Source: Streptomyces sp. KMM 9044
GTDB taxonomy: Bacteria; Actinomycetota; Actinomycetes; Streptomycetales; Streptomycetaceae
Direction of reading: 5' to 3'
DNA length: 64,000 nt
NCBI RefSeq assembly: GCF_024701375.2
Contig: NZ_CP113910.1
Span: forward strand, 5,332,001-5,396,000
Shown: positions 47,069 through 55,392 of the stretch, piece after piece
Layout: every line of letters starts with the position of its first letter
How positions within the stretch are numbered: the first letter of the stretch is position 1
Position numbers and translations under genes: made by a program
The notes under the pieces: generated by a model
Told to the model about the DNA's origin: nothing
Databases searched by the model: none
The model's input: the letters and a program-made list of their open reading frames with translations, nothing else

Positions 47069-47977
47069 CTACCGTCCGATGAACTGCGGCCCCTGCGGGG
47101 GCAGGCGGAAGTCGGGGTCGGGGGAGTGGGGAGCCGGGGGCGGGTAGCCGTAGCCGGACGGGGCCGCCGCGGTGGCGGGCACGGGGGACGTCTGGGGGTA
47201 GCCGTAGGTGGGCCGGCCGGCCGGCTGCGGGTAGCCGTAGGCCGGCTGCGTGGCCGGCGGCTGCTGGGGCGGATAGCCGTACGCGGGCTGAGCCGGAACG
47301 CCCGGCGGCTGCTCGGGCGGCAGCGGGCCGGACCGGTCGGCCGCGGCGGGGGCGTGCACCTGGGTCAGGGCCTCGGGGGAAACCGAGGGCGAGGACGTGG
47401 CGGGGCCGGCGGCCGACGGCTCCTGCGCGGCCTCCGACTCGTCCACCGAGATCCCGAAGTCCGTCGCCAGGCCCTTCAGCCCGTTCGCATAGCCCTCGCC
47501 GAGTGCCCGGAACTTCCAGCCGTCCCCGCGCCGGTACAGCTCACCGCAGATCAGCGCGGTCTCCTGGCCCGTCTCCGGGGTGACGTCGAAGTACGCCAGC
47601 GCTTCCGCGTCCGGGGCCTGCGCGTCGTACAGCAGGATGCGCAGCGTGTCCACGGTGTCGAAGGTGACACCGTCCGCCGACGCCACCAGCAGAATCCGCC
47701 CGACGCCCTCCTCGACCCCGCCGAGATCCGTCTGGATCGTGTCGGTCAGGACCTCGGCGACGCGCTTCTTGCCGAGTCGCCACACCTTGCCGGACGGGTG
47801 CCGCGGCTGGTTGTAGAAGACGAAGTCCCCGTCCGAACGGACCCGGCCGTCGAGCCCGAGGAGCAGAGCGGACGCGTCCACGTCGGGGACACCCTGGCCG
47901 GGCGACCACCGCAGGACGGCGCGTACCGTGGTGGTTCGGAGCGGGACGTTCGACCCCTTCAGCATGGCGTGCGTCAT
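47069..47977 (-). CDS. TerD-family protein with C-terminal Gly-Tyr-Pro repeat tail
   Basis: A 302-residue protein. Residues 1-175 form a TerD domain: [90 protein letters not shown]. The usual [11 protein letters not shown] loop is replaced by a basic [10 protein letters not shown]. Residues 190-302 are low complexity with repeated AYGYPP, AYGYPQ, TYGYPQ and GYGYPP units, plus a charged end. Such tails occur on actinobacterial TerD proteins and may mediate assembly or surface binding. It is divergent from the citE-like operon. Confidence 0.9.
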   Translation of the reverse strand: MTHAMLKGSNVPLRTTTVRAVLRWSPGQGVPDVDASALLLGLDGRVRSDGDFVFYNQPRHPSGKVWRLGKKRVAEVLTDTIQTDLGGVEEGVGRILLVASADGVTFDTVDTLRILLYDAQAPDAEALAYFDVTPETGQETALICGELYRRGDGWKFRALGEGYANGLKGLATDFGISVDESEAAQEPSAAGPATSSPSVSPEALTQVHAPAAADRSGPLPPEQPPGVPAQPAYGYPPQQPPATQPAYGYPQPAGRPTYGYPQTSPVPATAAAPSGYGYPPPAPHSPDPDFRLPPQGPQFIGR

Positions 47978-48111
47978 GCGGTCATCCTGCCTTCTCCGTC
48001 CTGGTCACGACAATGCGGGGTGCGGAGGCGCGCCGGCGCCGTCCGTCACCGACACGACCGGGACACCTGAAGTTCACGCCCGGCGGGAACCGCCGACATC
48101 GATACCTACGT

Positions 48112-48117
48112 ACTATT
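48112..48117 (+). promoter_or_regulatory. -10-like TACTAT upstream of the citE-like operon
   Basis: TACTAT lies 65 nt before the CitE-like start in the divergent region 47978-48181. No convincing -35 was found at 16-19 bp. Confidence 0.35.
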
Positions 48118-48181
48118 ACCGGCCACCTTCCGACATTCCACAGCCATTTCACGCCATGCCCAACGGTCACGGGGGAGTTCA

Positions 48182-49348
48182 ATGCGTCACTTCGGACAGT
48201 TCGCCCCTGCGGTGCGGAAACGTCTCTTCTACCGGGAGCCGGGCCTGTTCACGGCACAGTCCCCGGCCCGTCTGCTCTCCATGGCCCTCGGTGCCACGCT
48301 GTACAGCCCCGCGACCCGCCCCCGGCTCGCCGACGACATCGTCAAGCAGGCCGGGAACGGTGTGGTCTCGATGGTGCTGTGTCTCGAGGACTCCATCGGA
48401 GACGACGACGTGAGCGCCGGCGAGGCGAACCTCGTGGCCCAGTTCGCCGACCTGGCCGACCGGCCCGGAGCCGACCTGCCGCTGCTGTTCATCCGGGTCC
48501 GCACCCCCGAGCAGATCCCCGACCTCGTCCGGCGCCTCGGCCCCACCGCCCCCCTGCTGTCCGGGTTCGTCCTGCCGAAGTTCACCGAGGAACGCGGCAT
48601 GCCCTTCCTCGAGGCCCTCACCGTCGCCGAGGCCTCCTACGGCCACCGCCTCTTCGCGATGCCGGTGCTGGAGTCGCCCGAGCTGCTCTACCGGGAGACC
48701 CGGGTGGAGACCCTCGAGGGCATCCTCCGCGCGGTCGACAAGTACCGCGACCGGGTCCTCGCGCTGCGCCTCGGCGTGACCGACTTCTGCTCCCCGTACG
48801 GGCTGCGCCGCGGCCCCGACATGACGGCCTACGACCTCCAGATCGTCGCCTCCGTGATCGCCGACGTGGTGAACATGCTGGCCCGCGTCGACGGCACCGG
48901 ATTCACCGTGACCGGGCCGGTCTGGGAGTACTTCCGGGCCCAGGAGCGCATGTTCAAGCCACAACTGCGGCAGAGCCCGTTCCTCGAGGTGAAGGCCACG
49001 GAGCTGCGCCAGTCACTGATCGAGCACGCCATGGACGGCCTGCTGCGGGAGATCTCCCTGGACCGGGCCAACGGACTGCAGGGCAAGACCTGCATCCACC
49101 CCTCGCACGTCCTGCCCGTGCACGCGCTGTCCGTCGTCAGCCACGAGGAGTACAGCGACGCCCAGGACATCCTGCGGCCGGAACGCGGCGGTGGTGGTGT
49201 CATGAGGTCGGCGTACACGAACAAAATGAACGAGGTGAAGCCGCACCGCGCGTGGGCCGAGCGGACCGTGCTGCGCGCCGAGGTGTTCGGCGTCACGAAC
49301 GAGGACATCGGGTTCGTGGAGCTGCTCGCGGCCGGCCTGGTCAAGTGA
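48182..49348 (+). CDS. HpcH/HpaI/CitE-like C-C lyase of the Ter biosynthetic set
   Basis: A 388-residue TIM-barrel lyase of the citrate-lyase beta superfamily. The acidic metal-binding positions are visible in VVSMVLCLEDSIGDDDV (Glu) and LALRLGVTDFCSPYGL (Asp). FVLPKFTEERG carries a lysine in the barrel, and TCIHPSHVLPVHALSVVS is the characteristic C-terminal HP(S/A)Q-like motif. The C-terminal extension AYTNKMNEVKPHRAWAERTV is specific to the Ter-linked branch. First gene of the operon with the phosphoribosyltransferase fusion and HAD phosphatase. It probably makes or breaks a C-C bond in the unknown metabolite. Confidence 0.88.
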   Translation: MRHFGQFAPAVRKRLFYREPGLFTAQSPARLLSMALGATLYSPATRPRLADDIVKQAGNGVVSMVLCLEDSIGDDDVSAGEANLVAQFADLADRPGADLPLLFIRVRTPEQIPDLVRRLGPTAPLLSGFVLPKFTEERGMPFLEALTVAEASYGHRLFAMPVLESPELLYRETRVETLEGILRAVDKYRDRVLALRLGVTDFCSPYGLRRGPDMTAYDLQIVASVIADVVNMLARVDGTGFTVTGPVWEYFRAQERMFKPQLRQSPFLEVKATELRQSLIEHAMDGLLREISLDRANGLQGKTCIHPSHVLPVHALSVVSHEEYSDAQDILRPERGGGGVMRSAYTNKMNEVKPHRAWAERTVLRAEVFGVTNEDIGFVELLAAGLVK

Positions 49349-49394
49349 CCGACCTGAACCGACCTGACACGACCGGATCGACAGCAAGGGATTC

Positions 49395-52013
49395 ATGGAA
49401 AAGGCAGTGAACGAGGGAGCGCGCCGCGGGGCACACGACGTGGTGCGCGACGGATCGCGGGCCGGCGGGGACCTGCCCGCCGGGGACGTCTGGTCCGGCA
49501 GCTGGGTCGCCGAGCGGCTGGGCGTCGAGCTGGCCGGCGACGACCGGCTGACCGGACTGCTCGGGCTGGCGCTGCGCCGCAACCCCAAGCGGGCGCACCT
49601 GCTGGTGTCCAACGTCCTCGGCAAGCACGTACCGCAGTCACCCGCCGTCGTGTACGGCCACGGTGTCGAGCTCGGCCGCCGGGTCCGCGAACTGCTCGGC
49701 GACCAGGCGTACCGGGCGGTGGTCCTCGGGTACGCCGAGACCGCCACCGGCCTCGGCCACGCGGTCGCCGACGGCGTGGGCGTCGCCCCCTGCCTGCACT
49801 CCACCCGCCGCCCGGTCCCCGAGGTCGCCACGGCGGGCGGCTTCGAGGAGTCCCACTCCCACGCCACCTCGCACCTGCTGCTTCCCGAGGACCCCGGGCT
49901 GCTCGCCGGGGACGGGCCGCTGGTCCTGGTCGACGACGAGTTCTCCACCGGCAACACGATCCTGAACACCATCCGAGACCTGCATGCACGCCACCCCCGG
50001 CGCCGGTACGCGGTGGTCGCCCTGGTCGACATGCGCTCGCCCGCCGACGCGGGCCGGCTGGACGACCTCGCCCGCGGGATCGGCGCCCGTGTCGACCTGG
50101 TGACGACCGTCTCGGGCACGGTACGGCTCCCGGAGGGCGTGCTGGAGAAGGGCAGGGAACTCGTCGCCCGGCAGGAGGCACAGGAGGCACAGGAGGCACA
50201 GGAGGCCGCGCAGCCGGCGGCCGGTCCGCAGACGCGGACCGGCCGGGTCGCGCGCATCGAGCTGGGCTGGCCTGAGAGGCTGCCCGACGGCGGGCGGCAC
50301 GGGTTCACGCCCGCGCACCGCGCCCGTCTGGACGACGCCCTGCCCGCCATGGCCGGCCGGATCGCCGACGCGCTGCCCGACGGCGCCCGGCGCGTCCTCG
50401 TCCTCGGCTTCGAGGAGCTGATGTACGCCCCGCTCCGCCTCGCCCACGCGCTGGAACAGCGACTGGAGCAGGACCGCACGCCGCAACAGGCACCGCCCGC
50501 CCGCGCGGGCGGCACCGAGGTCCGCTTCTCGACCACCACCCGCTCGCCCGTCCTCGCCGTGGACGACCCCGGCTACGCGATACGCACCCGGCTGGCCTTT
50601 CCCGCCCACGACGACCCCGCCGACGGCCCCGGCGAGCGCTACGCCTACAACGTCGCAGGCGCCGGCTTCGACGCCGTCGTCGCCGTCGTCGACTCGGCCG
50701 CCGACACCCCCGCGCTGCACGCGCCCGGCGGGCTGCTGGCCGAGCTCGCCGCACACACCCCGCAGGTCCTCCTCGCCGTCGTACCGTCGTACGTGCCCGC
50801 CGCCCCGGACCTCCACCGTCCGGGCGGACCGGACGCCCCCGAAAGGCCCGCCTCCATGCTGCCCGAGCCCCTCCGCGGCCCCGCCTTCTCCTCGTACGCG
50901 CCCGAGGAGGTCGGCTGGCTGCTCCAGGACCTCTCCGGGGTCACGCTGGAGGCGCCCACCGAGGAGCGCGAGGAGGCCATCCAGAGCGGCGGCGCGCACT
51001 ACGCCGAGTCGCTGCCCGTCGAGTACCAGCCGAGCGAGCAGTACCAGGAGTTGTTCCGGGCAGCCCTCGAGACCTCGGCGGCACGCCTCGCCCACGCGGT
51101 CGGCGTGGTCACCGAGACCGTCCTCGCCGAACGGTCACCGCGACCGGTCCTGGTCTCCCTGGCCCGCGCCGGCACCCCCGTCGGCATCCTGATACGCCGC
51201 TGGGCCCAGCACCGGCACCAGCTCGACCTCCCGCACTACGCCGTCTCCATCGTGCGCGGCCGGGGCATCGACGCCAACGCGCTGCGCTGGCTGGCGGAGC
51301 ACCACGACCCCCGGGACATCGTCTTCGTGGACGGCTGGACCGGCAAGGGCGCCATTACCCGCGAACTCGCCCAGGCTGTCGAGGAGTTCGAGAAGGCTCA
51401 CGGGGTCACCGGCTTCGACCCGGAGATCGCGGTCCTGGCCGACCCCGGCTCCTGCGTACGGACGTACGGCACCCGTGAGGACTACCTGATCCCGTCCGCC
51501 TGCCTCAACTCGACCGTCTCCGGCCTCATCTCACGCACCGTGCTGCGCGCCGACCTGGTCGGTCCCGACGACTTCCACGGCGCCAAGTTCTACCGCGAAC
51601 TCGCCGGAGCGGACGCCTCGGTGGCCTTCCTGGACGCCGTCCGCGCCCGCTTCCCCGAGGTCACGGACGCCGCCTGCGCCCGGGCCAAGGAGCTGCTCGC
51701 CGCCGACCGCACCCCCACCTGGGAGGGCTGGGCCGCGGTCGAACGCATCAGTGAGGAGTACGGCATCCACGACGTGAACCTCGTCAAACCCGGCGTCGGC
51801 GAGACCACCCGCGTCCTGCTGCGCCGGGTGCCGTGGAAGATCCTCGCGCGCGCCGGAGCGGGCCACGACCTCGACCACGTACGGCTGCTGGCCGAGCAGC
51901 GGGGCGTCCCCGTAGAGGAGGTCGCCGACCTCCCGTACACCTGCGTCGGCCTGATCCACCCCCGGTACACGCGCGGCGCGACCGGTGTTGACGGGCACGC
52001 GGTGACGCCCTGA
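49395..52013 (+). CDS. Phosphoribosyltransferase-TRSP-StiP-PELOTA fusion protein
   Basis: An 872-residue multidomain protein. Residues 30-255 are a phosphoribosyltransferase with the PRPP loop LVLVDDEFSTGNTI (177-190). A 9-bp tandem repeat encodes the linker EAQEAQEAQEAAQ at 261-273. Residues 285-470 contain VLVLGFEELMYAPL and the literal TRSP motif in STTTRSPVLAVDD, after which the TRSP domain is named. Residues 495-800 are the StiP/PRTase-like part: YQPSEQYQELFRAAL, LVSLARAGTPVGIL, RGRGIDANALRW, and the second PRPP-loop-like VFVDGWTGKGAI. Residues 820-865 are a PELOTA-like RNA-binding end (WKILARAGAGHDLDHVRLLA). In other genomes these are often separate proteins. The likely role is transfer of ribose-5-phosphate to an unusual base. 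Confidence 0.85.
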   Translation: MEKAVNEGARRGAHDVVRDGSRAGGDLPAGDVWSGSWVAERLGVELAGDDRLTGLLGLALRRNPKRAHLLVSNVLGKHVPQSPAVVYGHGVELGRRVRELLGDQAYRAVVLGYAETATGLGHAVADGVGVAPCLHSTRRPVPEVATAGGFEESHSHATSHLLLPEDPGLLAGDGPLVLVDDEFSTGNTILNTIRDLHARHPRRRYAVVALVDMRSPADAGRLDDLARGIGARVDLVTTVSGTVRLPEGVLEKGRELVARQEAQEAQEAQEAAQPAAGPQTRTGRVARIELGWPERLPDGGRHGFTPAHRARLDDALPAMAGRIADALPDGARRVLVLGFEELMYAPLRLAHALEQRLEQDRTPQQAPPARAGGTEVRFSTTTRSPVLAVDDPGYAIRTRLAFPAHDDPADGPGERYAYNVAGAGFDAVVAVVDSAADTPALHAPGGLLAELAAHTPQVLLAVVPSYVPAAPDLHRPGGPDAPERPASMLPEPLRGPAFSSYAPEEVGWLLQDLSGVTLEAPTEEREEAIQSGGAHYAESLPVEYQPSEQYQELFRAALETSAARLAHAVGVVTETVLAERSPRPVLVSLARAGTPVGILIRRWAQHRHQLDLPHYAVSIVRGRGIDANALRWLAEHHDPRDIVFVDGWTGKGAITRELAQAVEEFEKAHGVTGFDPEIAVLADPGSCVRTYGTREDYLIPSACLNSTVSGLISRTVLRADLVGPDDFHGAKFYRELAGADASVAFLDAVRARFPEVTDAACARAKELLAADRTPTWEGWAAVERISEEYGIHDVNLVKPGVGETTRVLLRRVPWKILARAGAGHDLDHVRLLAEQRGVPVEEVADLPYTCVGLIHPRYTRGATGVDGHAVTP
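50172..50207 (+). repeat. Four tandem copies of a 9-bp unit (CAGGAGGCA)
   Basis: Three exact copies and a fourth differing in its last base. They encode QEA repeats in the linker after the first phosphoribosyltransferase domain. Copy number could vary by slippage without frameshift. Confidence 0.9.
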
Positions 52014-52825
52014 TGACCGTCCTCGTCGCCAGCGACCTCGACCGCACCCTCATCTACTCCGCCAACGCCCTCGCCTTGACCGGGCCCGACACCGATGCCC
52101 CGCGCCTGCTGTGCGTGGAGGTCTACGAGAGCCGTCCGCTGTCCTACATGACGGAGACCGCCGCCGGGCTCCTGGCCGAACTCGGCGACGCCACCGTGTT
52201 CGTACCCACCACCACCCGCACCCGCGAGCAGTACCGGCGCGTCAGCCTCCCCGGCCCCGCCCCGGCGTACGCGATCTGCGCCAACGGCGGCCACCTCCTG
52301 GTCGACGGCGAGACCGACCACGACTGGCACGCCCGGGTGAGTGCCCGCCTCGCCGCCGAGTGCGCCCCGCTGGCCGAGGTGCGGGCCCACCTGGAGCAGA
52401 CCGCCGACCCGGCCTGGACACGCAAGCACCGCGTCGCCGAGGACCTCTTCGCCTACCTGGTCGTCGAGCGCGGACTGCTGCCCGAGGAGTGGGTGAAGGA
52501 ACTCGCCGTCTGGGCGCAGAACCGCGGCTGGACGGTCTCCCTGCAGGGCCGCAAGATCTACGCCGTACCGGGACCGCTCACCAAGAGCGCGGCCATGCGC
52601 GAGGTCGCCCGCCGCACCGGCGCCGACCTCGCCCTCGCCGCCGGGGACTCGCTCCTCGACGCCGACCTGCTCCTCACCGCCGACCGGGGATGGCGTCCCG
52701 GGCACGGCGAACTGGCCGACGCCGACTGGACGGCCCCGGGCATCACCGCGCTCCCCGAGCGCGGGGTCACGGCCGGGGAGCGGATCCTGCGGGAGTTCCT
52801 GGGGGTGGCGCGGTCGGCCCGGTGA
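52013..52825 (+). CDS. HAD-superfamily phosphatase of the Ter biosynthetic set
   Basis: A 270-residue Cof-type HAD phosphatase. Motif I is ASDLDRTLIYSA (nucleophile D8, acid D10), motif II is in FVPTTTRTREQY (Thr), motif III Lys is near GPLTKSAAMREV, and motif IV is LALAAGDSLLDADLL. The ATG overlaps the upstream stop as TGATG, so it is co-translated with the fusion protein. In Ter-linked gene sets this enzyme is expected to dephosphorylate the ribosylated intermediate. Confidence 0.9.
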   Translation: MTVLVASDLDRTLIYSANALALTGPDTDAPRLLCVEVYESRPLSYMTETAAGLLAELGDATVFVPTTTRTREQYRRVSLPGPAPAYAICANGGHLLVDGETDHDWHARVSARLAAECAPLAEVRAHLEQTADPAWTRKHRVAEDLFAYLVVERGLLPEEWVKELAVWAQNRGWTVSLQGRKIYAVPGPLTKSAAMREVARRTGADLALAAGDSLLDADLLLTADRGWRPGHGELADADWTAPGITALPERGVTAGERILREFLGVARSAR

Positions 52826-52832
52826 GGCGGCT

Positions 52833-53594
52833 TCAGCCGGCGCGTTCCCGGCGGGCCGGGCCGTACCGGTCGGCGGGGCCGTCCCCCTCGGGGGAGTCCG
52901 ACGTCCATACCTCTTCCGGGCCCGCCCGCCGGTCTCGCCGCCTGCGGCCGGCGCCCGGCCGCAGCATCCGCGTGACGAAGAACGCGAGCACCGCCAGCGC
53001 GGCCAGGCCGAGGACCACCTTGGAGTAGCCCGACACGATGGCCGTGACCTGCTGCCAGTTCTCGCCCAGCGCGTAGCCCGCGAGGACGAAGACGGTGTTC
53101 CAGATGGCACTGCCCAGCGTGGTCAGGCCGAGGAACACGGACAGCCGCATGCGCTCCACGCCGGCCGGCACCGAGATCAGCGAGCGGAAGATCGGGATCA
53201 TCCGGCCGAAGAACACCGCCTTGGTCCCGTGCCGCAGGAACCACGCCTCGGTCTTCTCGATGTCCGAGACCTTCACCAGCGGCAGCCGCCCCGCGATCGC
53301 CACCGTCCGCTCCCGGCCGAGCAGCGCACCCACGCCGTACAGGGCGAGCGCGCCGATCACCGAACCGGCCGTCGTCCACAGCAGCACCGCGAGCAGACCC
53401 ATCCGGCCACTGCTCGCGGCGAACCCGGCCATCGGCAGGATCACCTCGCTCGGCAGCGGCGGAAAGAGGTTCTCCAGCGCGATGGCGAGCCCCGCCCCCG
53501 GCGCGCCCATGGCGTCCATGAGGTCGTTGACCCACTGGGGTCCGGCTTCCCCGCCCGCCGCGGCGGACACGCTGTGCGCTGCGATGGCTGTCAT
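52833..53594 (-). CDS. DedA-family membrane protein
   Basis: A 253-residue membrane protein with the DedA/VTT signature: LENLFPPLPSEVILPMAGFA, WTTAGSVIGALALYGVGALL, FFGRMIPIFRSLISVPAGVE, and GSAIWNTVFVLAGYALG. The conserved E (in LENLFPPLPSE) and the R-x-I-P-x-x-R pattern are intact. DedA proteins are lipid carriers or flippases. The C-terminal tail is highly charged. TACGGT 7 nt before the ATG and the lack of a ribosome site suggest a leaderless mRNA. It converges with the HAD phosphatase gene. Confidence 0.9.
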   Translation of the reverse strand: MTAIAAHSVSAAAGGEAGPQWVNDLMDAMGAPGAGLAIALENLFPPLPSEVILPMAGFAASSGRMGLLAVLLWTTAGSVIGALALYGVGALLGRERTVAIAGRLPLVKVSDIEKTEAWFLRHGTKAVFFGRMIPIFRSLISVPAGVERMRLSVFLGLTTLGSAIWNTVFVLAGYALGENWQQVTAIVSGYSKVVLGLAALAVLAFFVTRMLRPGAGRRRRDRRAGPEEVWTSDSPEGDGPADRYGPARRERAG

Positions 53595-53676
53595 GCGGGC
53601 CACCGTACAAACGCGTAGCTGAAGAGAACCTGAGGAAGATCCCGGAGGCTGCCGGGGCGGTCCGGCGCGGAGGCCG

Positions 53677-53895
53677 TCAGCCGCAGCAGCCTCCGCCGCA
53701 GCAGCCGCCCCCGCCGCCCCCGCGGGGAGCGGCGGCCGGTGCGGAGGCGGCACCGCCCACGGCGACCGTGGACAGCAGCTTCACGGTGTCGTCGTGTCCT
53801 GCAGGGCAGTCGGCCGGGGCGGAGGACTCCGCCATGGGACGGCTCAGTTCGAAGGTGTCGCCGCAGGTCCGGCAGCGGTACTCGTAGCGAGGCAT
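53677..53895 (-). CDS. FmdB-family zinc-ribbon protein
   Basis: A 72-residue protein. MPRYEYRCRTCGDTFELSRP has the CxxC zinc knuckle, with a third cysteine in PADCPAGHDD. The C-terminus is rich in Gly and Cys (GGGGGGCCGGGCCG), typical of FmdB-like regulators. ATG at 53895 is preferred to a GTG two codons upstream. Confidence 0.9.
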   Translation of the reverse strand: MPRYEYRCRTCGDTFELSRPMAESSAPADCPAGHDDTVKLLSTVAVGGAASAPAAAPRGGGGGGCCGGGCCG

Positions 53896-53967
53896 GAGCA
53901 CAGGCTAACCGGCCGACGGCGGGTTGCGGCCGGTCACGGGGGAGCGGGGCGGCCGGATGCGTACCGC

Positions 53968-55392
53968 TCAGCCGGCGGAGCCGCCCCGGTCCTCGCGGAT
54001 CAGGGTCACCACCTGCGCCACCGACCGGCGGACCGCTTCCGTCTCCGTCAGGAAGTGCCAGTAGTCGGGATGGCGTTCCTCCAGCCCGGCGACGGCCCGC
54101 TCCAGCCGGGCCACGGCGCTGTCCAGCGGGTGGGCGTGGCGCGGGTCGGGGGTGTGACGGCCGGCCATGGCCAGGCGCTGGGCGTCCCGGATGGCGAAAC
54201 GGGTGCGCTCGATCTCCTGCTCCGGGTCCTTCTGCACGGCATTCAGCCGGTGCAGCCGGTCCCCGGCGGCGGACACGGCCTCGTCGGTCGTGTTCAGCAG
54301 AGCCCGTACGGTCGACAGCAGAACGGTGGTGTCCGCCCAGCGCTGCTCGTCGCGTGCGGTGCCCGCCTCGGCGAGCCTGCTCTCGGCCTGCCGCACGTTC
54401 TCGGTGGCCACGTCGGGAACGCCCTGGAGGTCCTGCCAGCAGGCGACGGCGAAGCGCCGGCGCAGCTCGCTGAGCACCGGTTCCACCTGCTCGCTGCGGG
54501 TGGTGAGAGCCTGGGCGCGGGTGCGCAGGGAGACCAGCCGGCGGCCGGTCTCGGCGGCCAGTTCCGGCAGCCGGTCGGCTTCCGCGCGAATGGCCTCGGC
54601 CTGGCGGATGACCTGTTCGGTCCGCTCCAGGGTCTGCGGCACGCCGTGCTGCCCGGCGCCCTGGTTCAGCTTGGTCAGCTCCGGGGAGAGCGCGGCGAGC
54701 CGGGCGGCGAGGTCGTCGGCCCGCAGCCCGGACGCGCGGGCGGCGTCCAGCGCGTTCGACGCGGCGAGCAGCGCCTGACGGGCCCGCTCTACGGCGGGGG
54801 CGAGCCGGGCCAGCTGGGTCTCGGCCTTGTCGAGGAGGGGGCCGAGCCCGTCGGTGAAGCGGTCCAGTTCCCGCTTGACCCGGTCCAGTTCGCCCTTGGC
54901 GGCGGTCAGTTCGGTGCGGGCCCGGGAGGCGACGGAGGCCTCCAGGCCGTCGCGGTCGAGATCATGGGCGTCGACGGCGGCGATGTAGGTGTGGCTGGCC
55001 TCGTCGATCCGGCGGCCGAGCGCCTCGAAGTCGGCGACGGCGCGACGGGCGGCGGGAGAACTGTCGACGGCGGTGATCGTCTCTATGGAGATCCGCAGGT
55101 CCCGCTGGGCGGTGTCCAGCTCGTAGAACGCGGCCGCCGCCGCGTCCTTGGCGTCCTGCGCCTCGGCCCGCTGGTTCTCGGCCCGCCCGCCGAACCAGCG
55201 CCGGGTGCCGCCGCCGGCGAACGCGGCGGGCAGGACCAGTGCCGCCACCAGCGGCAGGACCGTCAGCGCGAACGTGGCACGGAGCGGACCGGCGGCCCGG
55301 CCCCGGGAGACAGGGTCCCGGGACGGAAGACCACGCATGCGGCGCACGCGTGGTCCCGACGGCGAGTACGGCTGCCCTGGTATCGCCGTCAC
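53968..55392 (-). CDS. Membrane-anchored coiled-coil protein
   Basis: A 474-residue protein not assigned to a known family. A basic N-terminus (residues 1-40) is followed by one membrane helix (LRATFALTVLPLVAALVLPA), then about 400 residues of alanine-, leucine- and charge-rich helix with heptad features, e.g. ELTAAKGELDRVKRELDRFT, ETQLARLAPAVERARQALLA, and TLERTEQVIRQAEAIRAEAD. GTG at 55392 overlaps the upstream DUF4097 stop as GTGA, with GGGAGAGGG before it. It is probably an extracytoplasmic helical protein that works with the DUF4097 lipoprotein. Confidence 0.75.
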   Translation of the reverse strand: MTAIPGQPYSPSGPRVRRMRGLPSRDPVSRGRAAGPLRATFALTVLPLVAALVLPAAFAGGGTRRWFGGRAENQRAEAQDAKDAAAAAFYELDTAQRDLRISIETITAVDSSPAARRAVADFEALGRRIDEASHTYIAAVDAHDLDRDGLEASVASRARTELTAAKGELDRVKRELDRFTDGLGPLLDKAETQLARLAPAVERARQALLAASNALDAARASGLRADDLAARLAALSPELTKLNQGAGQHGVPQTLERTEQVIRQAEAIRAEADRLPELAAETGRRLVSLRTRAQALTTRSEQVEPVLSELRRRFAVACWQDLQGVPDVATENVRQAESRLAEAGTARDEQRWADTTVLLSTVRALLNTTDEAVSAAGDRLHRLNAVQKDPEQEIERTRFAIRDAQRLAMAGRHTPDPRHAHPLDSAVARLERAVAGLEERHPDYWHFLTETEAVRRSVAQVVTLIREDRGGSAG

